The translations under genes were made by a program, and so were the position numbers. From Gudongella sp049310905 (GTDB taxonomy: Bacteria; Bacillota; Clostridia; Tissierellales; Tissierellaceae), in NCBI RefSeq assembly GCF_049310905.1, contig NZ_JBMEMN010000018.1:1-60549 (forward strand): 60,549 bases of DNA. Reading direction: 5' to 3'. The notes below the pieces were generated by a model. The model was not told where the DNA came from. It worked only from the letters and a program-made list of their open reading frames with translations, and did no database searches. Below are positions 9,121-18,309 of the stretch, piece by piece. Every line of letters begins with the position of its first letter. Within the stretch, counting starts at the first letter, position 1.

Positions 9121-10185
9121 ATGAAAAACAAGAGAAACAGAAGGATTGCATTAGTTGTAGCAGTACTTATGCTTACAATGGCATTTTCATCAACAGGATT
9201 TGCTGCGTGGATGGGAAAGACTATGGAAGCCCAGTACAGAAATATCTCGATCTTTGTTAATAGTGAGTACAAACAGGCAACAGATGTAAATGGTAAGGTT
9301 GTTGAGCCGTTTATCGTCGATGGTACAATTTATGTTCCGCTTAGAGGAATTGCTCAGATGTTTGGATACGAAGTAGGATTCAATCCACAAACCTACCGAA
9401 TCGATATCACTGGAGATGCAGCAGGTAATAGTGCGGCAGCTCAATATGAGATACTTATTCTAGAGGCAAGAATTGCTGAACTTGAGGATGAACTGGAAGA
9501 GCAGGAATCATCATCCATGGATCTTGGAGATTTGGAAGATGCACTTAACGATGACTATGATGAGTTTGATGGTGTTGATGTTGAGGATATAATCCTTGAC
9601 GGAGATGAGGATGACATAGAGGTAGAAATCTATATTGATACTACCAGCTCCTCACAGTGGGATGCATGGAAAGCTTTAAGTGATGCTGACATCGAAGATT
9701 TCCTTCAGGATATTGTTGATGATATTCTTGATGAGTATCCAGATGCAGATATTACAGGATTCATAGAAGATGAATATGATGATAAGGAACTTGAATCCTT
9801 TGGAATAGACACAAGAGGAGATGTGGACCTTGGTGGTGGAAGCAGTGCATCAGGAGACCTTGGTGACCTTGAGGACCAGCTTATAGATGATTACAGGGAT
9901 ATCGAAGGAATCGATATTGAGAATATAATTATTGATGGAGATGAAGATGATATAGAGGTAGAAATCTATGTTGATTTGACAGATACACCTGACTTTGAGT
10001 ACTGGACTGATGATATCAGTGATACAGAAATTGAAAACTTCCTACAGGACATGATTGATGATATCCTTAATGAGTTCCCAGATGCTGATATCACAGGATT
10101 TATCGAGGATGAGTATGACAATTCTGAGATAGTTGATTTTGATATATTCAGCGATGGCGATGTGGATTTTAATAGAGATTTATAG
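9121..10185 (+). CDS. Secreted copper-amine-oxidase-N-like stalk protein with duplicated acidic domain
   Basis: 354 residues. A signal peptide (about 1-29) is followed by a copper amine oxidase N-terminal-like domain (about 40-100; VPLRGIAQMFGYEV) of the sort that many Clostridia put on exported proteins. A short coiled coil (about 108-130) comes next, then two tandem copies of a very acidic domain of about 105 residues (about 135-240 and 250-354). Both copies carry LDGDEDDIEVEIY- and DADITGFIEDEYD-like motifs. The function of the acidic domain is not recognised; cation binding is a guess from its charge. The ATG at 9121 is preferred to the GTG at 9118 because GGGAGGG lies 7 nt before it. Confidence 0.8.
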   Translation: MKNKRNRRIALVVAVLMLTMAFSSTGFAAWMGKTMEAQYRNISIFVNSEYKQATDVNGKVVEPFIVDGTIYVPLRGIAQMFGYEVGFNPQTYRIDITGDAAGNSAAAQYEILILEARIAELEDELEEQESSSMDLGDLEDALNDDYDEFDGVDVEDIILDGDEDDIEVEIYIDTTSSSQWDAWKALSDADIEDFLQDIVDDILDEYPDADITGFIEDEYDDKELESFGIDTRGDVDLGGGSSASGDLGDLEDQLIDDYRDIEGIDIENIIIDGDEDDIEVEIYVDLTDTPDFEYWTDDISDTEIENFLQDMIDDILNEFPDADITGFIEDEYDNSEIVDFDIFSDGDVDFNRDL

Positions 10186-10209
10186 AATTTAATGAAGCAT
10201 GATTAACAA

Positions 10210-10236
10210 GAGATGTCTATTCGGCATCTCCTTTTT
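10210..10236 (+). terminator. Rho-independent terminator
   Basis: GAGATG/CATCTC stem (10210-10215, 10225-10230) followed by CTTTTT, just after the stalk-domain gene. Confidence 0.7.
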
Positions 10237-10302
10237 GTTCCCTTTTGGCCAATAATGGGTATATATAAATTGCGAGATAAAACGTAGAGGAGGAGTGGTA
10301 TA

Positions 10303-12819
10303 ATGAACAAAAAAATATTATCCCTGATGCTAGTACTTGTAATGATCCTGGGATCATTCAGCTTTGTAAGTGCACAGACAGGGAATGAAAAGGTAGATTG
10401 GTTGATAGAAGAAGGTCTAGTTCTTGGAGATTCAGGTGGGTACAGGTTGAATGACCCAATCAGACGATCAGAGGTAGCAGCAATGGTGACAAGGGCTCTT
10501 GATGCCGAATCAGCTGCAGTGTTGCTTGAAACAATACCTAGCGCCTTTTCGGATGTTCCAGTAAGCCATTGGGCAAATGGATATGTAAACTATGCTACCA
10601 GCATGGAATATGTTAATGGATACCCAAATGGAACATTTGGTCCAGACAGAAATATTTCCTATGCTGAGCTGATCACGATTCTTGTAAGGACAACAGAGAC
10701 GGAAGTCGACACCAGCAATTTTACTGGTGATTTCTGGGCAACTCCCTATATAATTGAAGCAATTGAACAAGGGATTACTGAGGGAGTAACTATTCCGGGC
10801 AGTGATTACAATGCAGCTGCCTCAAGAGAAAAGGTCTTTGAGATGGTCTATAATACGGTAATGAAAAGACTAATGGCTGACAGAGAAGTATACAAGGCAA
10901 TATTTGTAGAAAACGAGAGAATTGGAGACCTTGATGAAAATGAGGTAATGGTGGTTATTCTTGCTGAAGGCGAAAATTCACCAGAGGCTGAGTTGAGATA
11001 TGAAAAGGATGATGAGGAACTCCTGGTCTTAAGTCCAGATATGGATTCGGAGATGCTTCTTGGAAAGGTAGCAGATATAACAATTGACAAGGATGACAAT
11101 ATTTTAAGTGCAGTAATAGATACAAGCTTTGACTATTACACGGGACCTTTTGCAGCAATGGATCTTGAAGTAATGCTAAATACAGGTGATTATTTTGATG
11201 TAATAGAGGAAGCTAGTTCTTCAAGATCAATCGAACAGCTTTATGGTGTGTACCTTAATGAGGAAGCTTATGGCTACCTTGATTACGTTGAGGATAATGA
11301 CAGTTCAGACGGTACCCTGGATGGTTCTTTTGTTGCTGAATTTGCCAGAGTAACCGTTAAAGACGATGTTGTTTTCTTTATTGAGTCATATATGTTTGAT
11401 GACATTGCTCCTGTAATTGATGTGGAAGATGATGGTGAAGAGCTTTATGTAAGAAGCGATTATCCTTCAGCAGATGAGGATGTGTATTTTCTTGATTCAG
11501 TAGTCGGCTTTGAGAATGGTGATTTCATGACCATGGGACTTGAAGATGTATCTGTAGGGGATGTCCTGCATGTATATGATGATTTTGGAATTGTAAGGAC
11601 AGATGGACAATTCACTGGTGAGTATGAGCGAATTAGAGAGTCCAGTGATGTGTTTTACGTTGAAATAGATGATGAGCTCTTCCAAATAAGAGCAACAAAC
11701 AACAAGAGACCGGTTTATTCCCTTAATGGAACAGGATTCTTCACATTGTTTGATATAAATGCTGATGGCCTTTTGGAATATCTGGAAGACGAGGATGTAA
11801 TGTTCATTCTGGATGTAAATGATTCACTTCAACTGATTTCAGGTGAGCTGGAGTACAATGAAAAGACAGTTCTTGTAATGGATTCTGGGACAAGAGATAT
11901 TTATGTAATCGAGAAGGATGGCTCAGAGGAAAGTTACAGAACAGATAATTATTCAGTCCTTATGAGGAATCCCTCTACAGAAGGAAATATGGCCGATTTT
12001 TACAGAGGGATAATTGCGTATCTGGTCTATGACGATAACATAGTAGATAGGATTGTAAGGATAGCTGATCCTGTGGATATTGATGATGATGCAGAACTGG
12101 TACTGAGAGATGCAAGAGATAGATTTGATATTGACCTTGAAAACATGGACATCAGACTTGCTGACGATACCTATGATTACAATGATAATACCAATATATT
12201 TGTTTTAAATCTTCAGGGAGATGTTGTGACAAGAATAGATGCCATGACAATGGAGAATGTTCTTGATATGGCTGAGCAGGATTCGGATTTGAGAGCCTAT
12301 GTAATCACCAACGAGGAATTCACTATTATGGACGTAGGAAATGAAATGAATTTTGGAAATTCTGATGAGATTGCTCACACAATAGTATTTACAGACTTTG
12401 TGCTTGATGATGAATTCGTAGAGAAAGAAACTTTGCTTCTTGAATTTGCATATGATCCAGATAGAGATGATTCAGTAGAAGGTGAGAATTCTGAAGGCGA
12501 CACAATGGAGATTGATATTGCTGAGTTTGCAGTGATACCTGAGCTTGATTCAGGTGAGCTTGTAAGATTTACCCTTGAAAATGGAATGGTCATAGATGCT
12601 GAGATTCTTCTGGATTCTGAAAGCGAAGAATACCAGGTAATTGACATTGATACCAGGAATGAGAGAATCACACTTGATATTGATGGAACAGAAGAAGAAT
12701 TCTGGCTTGCCCCTGATTATGAAGTATTCGGAGCGACATCTGTGGATGATGGAGATATGATAGCTGTTATATTTAACCCAGAAGTAGATGTTGAAATTGA
12801 GATAATATTTGTAAGATAG
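10303..12819 (+). CDS. S-layer homology (SLH) domain surface protein
   Basis: 838 residues. The signal peptide (about 1-24) is followed by three SLH repeats (about 30-75, 80-130 and 140-185; FSDVPVSHWANGYVNYA and GYPNGTFGPDRNISYAEL are typical). SLH domains bind pyruvylated secondary wall polymers, so the protein should sit on the cell surface. The remaining 650 residues are acidic beta-rich sequence with no recognised catalytic motif. It is preceded by AGGAGG-type spacing and followed by its own terminator, so it is probably transcribed alone. It may be a structural or adhesive S-layer accessory protein. Confidence 0.85.
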   Translation: MNKKILSLMLVLVMILGSFSFVSAQTGNEKVDWLIEEGLVLGDSGGYRLNDPIRRSEVAAMVTRALDAESAAVLLETIPSAFSDVPVSHWANGYVNYATSMEYVNGYPNGTFGPDRNISYAELITILVRTTETEVDTSNFTGDFWATPYIIEAIEQGITEGVTIPGSDYNAAASREKVFEMVYNTVMKRLMADREVYKAIFVENERIGDLDENEVMVVILAEGENSPEAELRYEKDDEELLVLSPDMDSEMLLGKVADITIDKDDNILSAVIDTSFDYYTGPFAAMDLEVMLNTGDYFDVIEEASSSRSIEQLYGVYLNEEAYGYLDYVEDNDSSDGTLDGSFVAEFARVTVKDDVVFFIESYMFDDIAPVIDVEDDGEELYVRSDYPSADEDVYFLDSVVGFENGDFMTMGLEDVSVGDVLHVYDDFGIVRTDGQFTGEYERIRESSDVFYVEIDDELFQIRATNNKRPVYSLNGTGFFTLFDINADGLLEYLEDEDVMFILDVNDSLQLISGELEYNEKTVLVMDSGTRDIYVIEKDGSEESYRTDNYSVLMRNPSTEGNMADFYRGIIAYLVYDDNIVDRIVRIADPVDIDDDAELVLRDARDRFDIDLENMDIRLADDTYDYNDNTNIFVLNLQGDVVTRIDAMTMENVLDMAEQDSDLRAYVITNEEFTIMDVGNEMNFGNSDEIAHTIVFTDFVLDDEFVEKETLLLEFAYDPDRDDSVEGENSEGDTMEIDIAEFAVIPELDSGELVRFTLENGMVIDAEILLDSESEEYQVIDIDTRNERITLDIDGTEEEFWLAPDYEVFGATSVDDGDMIAVIFNPEVDVEIEIIFVR

Positions 12820-12832
12820 ACCTAAAAAATAG

Positions 12833-12868
12833 CAAGGCGAGATAAAATTCTTGCCTTGTTGTTTTTTT
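12833..12868 (+). terminator. Rho-independent terminator
   Basis: CAAGGC at 12833-12838 pairs with GCCTTG at 12853-12858. Inner AGA/TCT pairs extend the stem, and a run of seven T follows at 12862-12868. Confidence 0.75.
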
Positions 12869-12871
12869 GCT

Positions 12872-12896
12872 GTTTAATTTTCGAAATATTGGCTAA
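12872..12896 (+). promoter_or_regulatory. Promoter-like GTTTAA-N13-GGCTAA, sigma-B-like
   Basis: GTTTAA (12872-12877) and GGCTAA (12891-12896) are spaced by exactly 13 bp, 46 bp before the CpdB-like gene. The pattern matches the sigma-B-family consensus shape (GTTTAA-N12-15-GGGTAT). The alternative sigma-A reading is TGTTTA-N17-TAAAAT. It is one of five similarly spaced sites in the window. Confidence 0.4.
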
Positions 12897-12941
12897 AATA
12901 TAGTTGTAGGCTATAAAATCACATAGAGGAGGAATGTCCAG

Positions 12942-14960
12942 ATGTATTTTAACAAAAAGTTTTTAAGCATTGCCCTTGCGCTTGTAATGGTGCTTGGTAC
13001 ATTTGCAATGCCTGTAGGGGTACTTGCTGATGGTCATGAGGTTACAATAACCATTATTGGAACCACAGACCTGCATGCCAATATCTATAACTATTCCTAT
13101 GAAGACGGAAAGGATGTTGAAGACCGAGGAATGACGAAGGTGTATTCTGTCATCCAGTCAATCAGGGAAGATAATCCAAACACCCTGCTTGTGGACAACG
13201 GTGACACAATCCAGGGTACAATTCTTTCAGACGACCTTTACAACACAAAGTTGGAACTGGCAAATCCGGTAATCGATGTGATGAACTTCATGGAGTATGA
13301 CGCAATGGTCCTTGGAAACCATGAGTTCAACTTTGGACTAGAGCTTGTTGATAAGATTGTAGAAGAAGCAGAGTTCCCAATACTTGGAGCAAATGTGAAG
13401 TATTCAGAGAGCGGAGAGTACCTGACAGGAATGCCTTATGTCATCAAGGAGATAGCAGGTGTAAATGTTGGAATACTTGGAATAACTAATCCAAATATTC
13501 CAAGATGGGATGGACCCAAGGTAACCTCACTCCAATTTGACAAGCCTGTAGACTCTGTTGGAGAGCATATTGACAAGATGAAGGAAGAGGGAGCAGATAT
13601 AATATTTGTAACATCCCATATAGGCTATGAAGAGGAGTACGATGGCTCAGGAGACGGAGCAGAGATTTTTGTGGCAGAATATCCAGAGATAGCTGGAGTG
13701 CTTACCGGTCATGCTCATGTGACTGAAAGCCAGAAGGTTGGCAATACACTTGTTGGAGCTGCAAAAGATGCAGGAAGACAGGTTGTTAGATTTGACTTTG
13801 ATCTTGTAATGGATGGGGAAGAGTGGACAATAGCGGATAGTAGAGTAGAAGTAATAGATGTACTGGAATATCCGGCAAGTGAAGAGTTGAGAGAATATGC
13901 AGCAGAGTATCATCAGAATACATTGGATTTTCTGGTTGATGTTATCGGACAAGTAGAAGCAGATTTTGCGCCTCCTTCAGAAATTCCTGGAATTCCTGAG
14001 GCACAGATAAGAGACACTGCAGTTATTGATCTGATTAACAACGTACAGCTTGAAGCAACTGGTGCTGATGTTGCAGGAGCCGCATTGTTCAGTCCGAACT
14101 CAAACCTAGAGGCTGGAGATGTAACATATGCAGATATTTTTGGAATCTACAAGTATCCAAATACACTTATAGGCATTGAGGTAACAGGAGAAGAACTTAA
14201 GGATTACATGGAGTGGTCAGCAAGCTACTACAACACATATACACCTGGTGATATCAATATAAGCTTTAATCCAAACATAAGAGGCTACAATTATGATATG
14301 TTCCAGGGAGTGGAATACAAGGTTGATGTAACCAAACCTGCTGGGGAGAGAATAGTAGACCTTATGTTTGGAGGAGAGCCTGTACTTCCTGAGGACACAC
14401 TAAAATTGGCAATAAACAACTACAGATACGGTGGACTTAAGGATATGGGAGTAATAAGCGGAGAGCCATATTTTGAATCAGATCCAAAATCACTTAGAAG
14501 CTATATAGCTGACTATATTGCAGAAAATACTCCAATTGCTCCTGAGGTTGACAACAACTGGGAGATTGTAGGAGCTGACCTTGAGCATCCTTTAAGACCA
14601 TACTTGATTGATCAGATTATTGCTGGAAATCTTGAAGTTCCTGTATCAGAGGATGGAAGAAGCTACAATGCAGAGGCTATTAATGCCAATGATATGATCC
14701 TTCAGGGACTTATTCCTGATGAGGTGCTTGCAGAATATGGAATAGAGGTAACACCTGTAGAACCCGCACCAGAACCAGAGCCTGCTCCAGTACCAGAGCC
14801 AACAGGAGATGATATTGAATATATCGTCAAGCCTGGGGATTGGTTATCAAAGATTGGAGCGACTTATGGAGTGGATTGGAGAATGCTTGCTGAGTACAAT
14901 GAGCTAGCAAATCCAAATCTAATCTACCCTGGTCAGAAGATAATGATTCCAAGAAACTAA
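12942..14960 (+). CDS. Secreted CpdB-like 2',3'-cyclic-nucleotide phosphodiesterase/3'-nucleotidase with LysM
   Basis: 672 residues. Signal peptide at about 1-29, then a calcineurin-like metallophosphatase domain with its metal ligands (GTTDLHAN, DNGDTIQG, LGNHEFNFG, VTSHIGYE, LTGHAHV). The C-terminal nucleotidase domain ends in the CpdB-like LKDYMEWSASYYN motif and lacks the NGGGIR substrate loop of 5'-nucleotidases. A proline-glutamate linker (about 600-620) leads to one LysM domain (about 625-672), which should hold the enzyme on peptidoglycan. It probably scavenges extracellular nucleotides for phosphate and nucleosides. It shares the LysM module and linker style with the protein at 23006. 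Confidence 0.9.
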   Translation: MYFNKKFLSIALALVMVLGTFAMPVGVLADGHEVTITIIGTTDLHANIYNYSYEDGKDVEDRGMTKVYSVIQSIREDNPNTLLVDNGDTIQGTILSDDLYNTKLELANPVIDVMNFMEYDAMVLGNHEFNFGLELVDKIVEEAEFPILGANVKYSESGEYLTGMPYVIKEIAGVNVGILGITNPNIPRWDGPKVTSLQFDKPVDSVGEHIDKMKEEGADIIFVTSHIGYEEEYDGSGDGAEIFVAEYPEIAGVLTGHAHVTESQKVGNTLVGAAKDAGRQVVRFDFDLVMDGEEWTIADSRVEVIDVLEYPASEELREYAAEYHQNTLDFLVDVIGQVEADFAPPSEIPGIPEAQIRDTAVIDLINNVQLEATGADVAGAALFSPNSNLEAGDVTYADIFGIYKYPNTLIGIEVTGEELKDYMEWSASYYNTYTPGDINISFNPNIRGYNYDMFQGVEYKVDVTKPAGERIVDLMFGGEPVLPEDTLKLAINNYRYGGLKDMGVISGEPYFESDPKSLRSYIADYIAENTPIAPEVDNNWEIVGADLEHPLRPYLIDQIIAGNLEVPVSEDGRSYNAEAINANDMILQGLIPDEVLAEYGIEVTPVEPAPEPEPAPVPEPTGDDIEYIVKPGDWLSKIGATYGVDWRMLAEYNELANPNLIYPGQKIMIPRN

Positions 14961-14976
14961 ATAAGCTATTAAAAAT

Positions 14977-15000
14977 GGAGCACTTCTTAAGAAGTGCTCC
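14977..15000. terminator. Terminator between convergent genes
   Basis: A 24-bp perfect palindrome (GGAGCACTTCTT and its complement) lies between the CpdB-like gene and the O-antigen-ligase-like gene. The A-run at 14971-14975 gives a U-tract on the minus strand, so it chiefly ends the minus-strand transcript; on the plus strand it lacks a U-tract. Confidence 0.8.
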
Positions 15001-15006
15001 AAAGCT

Positions 15007-16824
15007 TTAGTCAGCTTCATTTTTTCTATCTCGTTCAATTGTTTTCTTGTTGAGGATAAATCCAATACCAAGAAGTGTCCAAAAGACCGGAGCAACGGAT
15101 ACAGTGCTGTCGTTGGAAATACCAGTGAAAAGATAGATTACAACAGCCATAAAAATTGCCAGTCCTGCAGTGTCGATAAAATCATCATAATCTCTTTTAA
15201 AGAAGTATGCCTGAAAGCTTGATACAATATACATCCCAAAGAGAACCAGAAGTGCAAGAACTGAAAGAATACCTGTATTTACAGCGCTTTGAAGATACAT
15301 GCTATGTGGCTTGTCAACAATGGTATTTGTGCTTGTAAAGCCAAGGAACTTTCCAACATAGTCATTGTTTGGAAAATGCAGTGCATAGGTATCTGCACCA
15401 TGACCAATAAAGATAGTTTCTTTCAGCATAGGGATTGTTCTAGACCATATATATCCTCTGCTTGAAGCAAGCCTTTCCCTACCTTCAAAGCCAACATAGG
15501 GGGCACTGATATCAGTGATATATTCTCCTCCATAGCCGATTACCTTAATTTCTCCATCATCTTCAACAAACTTAATGTTACGTCTTCCTCTGTTGGTTGA
15601 TATTGTAGTCTCTAGAACTGGATTTTCCTCATGAACTTTTATTGCAAATGAGTGAGAATTAAACGGTTCGATAGCAGGCATAATAACATTTTCTTCGACA
15701 CTTGCCTCAATTAGATTCCCATCACCATCCATTAATGCAAATGAGTTTTCTGAGAATGTAATTTTCATTGAGTAGTCTTTGAATATAATCTCAGCTGTAT
15801 CATCTTCAAGCACAATATCCTTTAAGTCAGCCTCTTGAGAGGTTTTGAGGGATTCATAACCAGCTTTTAGTCTGTTAACAAGTAATCCATCTCCTGTTTG
15901 ATTCACGCCAACAAATACAACACCAACTGCAATTGCGATGATGGCAAATGATTTCCAACGTCTTATGACAAGTCTTCTGAAAAATATTATCATAAGTATT
16001 CCAAAGACAACCATCGAAAACATTCCGGCTCTTGATCTTGATCCAAGAAGTGCAAGGAAGGAAGCTACGCTTACAATACCAAAGAATATCTTGTATCTGT
16101 AATCCTTTAAAAGCAGAAACAGCGTAGTCCCAAGAACAAAGATCATACTCATATAAACGCCGACGTAGTTGATATTATATAGCGTTCCATAAATGGACTG
16201 GCTTGATGCAAATGTAAATCTAAGACTTTCCGCGATATGCTCATATTGGGCAGGTAGAATCAATTTCTTACCAAGGTCTGTCATTAGAAAGTCTTTCCCG
16301 AGGAACTGAGAAAAGCCCAGAGCAAACATTGCTAATGCTGAAGCCCCTAGAGATGAAAGTACGACTTTAACTTGTTTTTCATTGTCAATAAAGTTATATC
16401 CCAGGAAAACCAGCACCATATATGCAAGCAATACATACATGTTCTCATATCTGTCCACAAATCCTTGCAGGGAAACCTGCCTGTAGGTTGCAAACAATGT
16501 GGATAAAATAACCAATACTCCATATGCAATCATTGGATAATAAATTTTACTTCTTCTTAGTTCAATATTCTCCAGGAAAAATTTTCTGTAGAGGAATAAA
16601 AGAACTCCAAATCCTGTAAATATAAGCAGCCAGTACATTTTGTAGTATGAGAAGAAATCAAAATTCTCCGCATAGTTTGTAAACATAAGAGTAGCACCGT
16701 TTGGTGGAACGACCTTAAGGAATACTATCAAGGGAACCACTGCGGCAATCAGTGCAAGAGGTATTACAAGGAATATATTGTAATTATTATGGTTTCTATT
16801 TGATCGTTTCTTTTTATTTTTCAA
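15007..16824 (-). CDS. O-antigen ligase / Wzy-like polysaccharide polymerase
   Basis: 605-residue polytopic membrane protein with about 12 predicted helices. The Wzy_C-type signature is in the large external loop (SRGYIWSRTIPMLKETIFIGHGADTYALHFPN). Before this signature the loop holds an unusually long beta-rich segment of roughly 130 residues (about 300-440). In Gram-positives such proteins join or polymerise surface glycans, for example S-layer glycans or secondary wall polymers. The gene starts with TTG behind GGAGG and is divergent from the wzz-like gene. Polymerase and glycan-transfer roles cannot be separated from sequence alone. Confidence 0.82.
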   Translation of the reverse strand: MKNKKKRSNRNHNNYNIFLVIPLALIAAVVPLIVFLKVVPPNGATLMFTNYAENFDFFSYYKMYWLLIFTGFGVLLFLYRKFFLENIELRRSKIYYPMIAYGVLVILSTLFATYRQVSLQGFVDRYENMYVLLAYMVLVFLGYNFIDNEKQVKVVLSSLGASALAMFALGFSQFLGKDFLMTDLGKKLILPAQYEHIAESLRFTFASSQSIYGTLYNINYVGVYMSMIFVLGTTLFLLLKDYRYKIFFGIVSVASFLALLGSRSRAGMFSMVVFGILMIIFFRRLVIRRWKSFAIIAIAVGVVFVGVNQTGDGLLVNRLKAGYESLKTSQEADLKDIVLEDDTAEIIFKDYSMKITFSENSFALMDGDGNLIEASVEENVIMPAIEPFNSHSFAIKVHEENPVLETTISTNRGRRNIKFVEDDGEIKVIGYGGEYITDISAPYVGFEGRERLASSRGYIWSRTIPMLKETIFIGHGADTYALHFPNNDYVGKFLGFTSTNTIVDKPHSMYLQSAVNTGILSVLALLVLFGMYIVSSFQAYFFKRDYDDFIDTAGLAIFMAVVIYLFTGISNDSTVSVAPVFWTLLGIGFILNKKTIERDRKNEAD

Positions 16825-16860
16825 TATGTATCCTCCGTTCGTTGTCTATTTGCTTTTAAT

Positions 16861-16890
16861 ATTATACCATAACTATAGAAAATTTAACAA
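16861..16890 (-). promoter_or_regulatory. Promoter of the O-antigen-ligase-like gene
   Basis: On the minus strand, TTGTTA (16890-16885), an 18-bp spacer and TATAAT (16866-16861) with an extended TGG just before the -10, 36 bp upstream of the TTG start. Confidence 0.65.
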
Positions 16891-16992
16891 AGACATCAAA
16901 ATAGATTCGTAAAACTGTTTCAGAATAAAGGAAACTATAGAATTCTACGTGAATTAATGATAAAATAAAATTCGATTCGTCCATATAACAGG

Positions 16993-17021
16993 TTGATTTT
17001 TCCATACGTGTGGGTTATGAT
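16993..17021 (+). promoter_or_regulatory. Promoter of the wzz-like gene
   Basis: TTGATT (16993-16998), 17-bp spacer, TATGAT (17016-17021), 33 bp before the TTG start at 17055. Confidence 0.55.
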
Positions 17022-17054
17022 ATTTGTGTGAGTTCATGATGAGGAGGAAATAAA

Positions 17055-18257
17055 TTGGAACAGCAATATAATGAGGATGAGATAAGTCTAAGGGAATTGA
17101 TCGAAGCCCTGTTAAGACAAAAAAAATTAATAGCAATAATAACAATTGCATCGGTATTATTGGCTGGAATATATAGCTTCGTAATACTTGAGTCTACATA
17201 TGAGTCCAGAATGATGCTTATGGCAGCGAATGTAAATCCCCAGAATACTGAAATGGCAGTAGATGGAGATGTTGACAAATTGCTTGATGCCATGACAAAT
17301 ATTCCAACAATGAATGTTGAATCATACAGGCAGCAGATAACTACACCAGAGGTATTAAGAAAGACAATCGAGGAACTTGATTTAGGGGAGATATATACAA
17401 TCGGTAGTCTGGCAAGAAAAATTCAGCTTGAAACTGTTAAGGAAACTCAGCTTATTACCATAAAAGTTGAGGACACAGACCCTGAAATGGCAGCTGCAAT
17501 AGTTAATTCCGTGGGAGAGAATTTTATAAAGTATGTTACTGAAAGCACTAAGAGCAGAGCAAATGCGTCATCTCAGTATGTTGCAAATCAAATGGAAATT
17601 GAAAAGAGCAATTATGAGGATGCACTACTTGAACAAAAGGAGCTTCTTTCACAGCCAAGAAGCAGCCAAGAAGTTTCAATGGAGATGGAAGCTATTCTAA
17701 CTCAGCTTACAGAGTTTAAAACTGATAAGAATTCCCTTGAAGTCAGAAAAGAAGCATTAAATGCTTCAATACAAGTTTCATCAAATACTCCTGGGAATGG
17801 AAGCTCCCTCACCTTAAACCAAAATACGGGAAGAGTGATTTTGGATTCAAGTGAAACCACCTTAAGAATGGAGCTTGCTGAGGTGGAAAGTGAACTTGAT
17901 AGTATGGATAGGATGATTCCAGAGCTTGAAAAAACTGTAGAGGAACTAAGAGTAGAATATCAGGATAAATATCACAGAGAGAGTATAATAACCCAAAGAG
18001 TTGACAGAGCCAAGGGAATCTATGAATCATTCCTGAAAAAGTACGAAGAATTGAGAGTTACCGAGTCTGCACAGATTGGTGAAGCTAGTGTTGTTGTGGT
18101 TTCAAGAGCTTATGCTCCTGTAAATCCAGTTGGTCCACGAAAAGCACTTAATATGGCAATTGGACTGGTACTAGGACTAATGATTGGTGTGTTTGCTGCA
18201 TTCTTTATAGAATACTGGAAACAGTCTGAAGTAGACAGTAAAAAAGGATTATCATAG
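17055..18257 (+). CDS. Wzz/YveK-type polysaccharide chain-length regulator
   Basis: 400 residues with the Wzz plan: a cytoplasmic N-terminus (DEISLRELIEALLRQKK), helix 1 at about 28-46, a long external coiled-coil domain, and helix 2 at about 365-385 preceded by the proline-rich PVNPVGPRKALN motif. It has no kinase domain, so it resembles the split Gram-positive form (YveK/CapA) whose tyrosine kinase partner is a separate gene, not seen here. It starts with TTG, 7 nt after GAGGAGG. With its neighbours it points to a surface glycan pathway. Confidence 0.88.
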   Translation: MEQQYNEDEISLRELIEALLRQKKLIAIITIASVLLAGIYSFVILESTYESRMMLMAANVNPQNTEMAVDGDVDKLLDAMTNIPTMNVESYRQQITTPEVLRKTIEELDLGEIYTIGSLARKIQLETVKETQLITIKVEDTDPEMAAAIVNSVGENFIKYVTESTKSRANASSQYVANQMEIEKSNYEDALLEQKELLSQPRSSQEVSMEMEAILTQLTEFKTDKNSLEVRKEALNASIQVSSNTPGNGSSLTLNQNTGRVILDSSETTLRMELAEVESELDSMDRMIPELEKTVEELRVEYQDKYHRESIITQRVDRAKGIYESFLKKYEELRVTESAQIGEASVVVVSRAYAPVNPVGPRKALNMAIGLVLGLMIGVFAAFFIEYWKQSEVDSKKGLS

Positions 18258-18266
18258 TGCAATAGT

Positions 18267-18297
18267 CAGACTGAGAGGTCTGGCTTTGTTTTCTTAA
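18267..18297 (+). terminator. Weak hairpin, possible attenuator
   Basis: A CAGAC/GTCTG stem (18267-18271, 18278-18282) is followed by a T-rich stretch between the wzz-like and capD-like genes. The stem is short, so partial read-through is expected. Confidence 0.35.
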
Positions 18298-18309
18298 GGA
18301 GAGGGTAGT

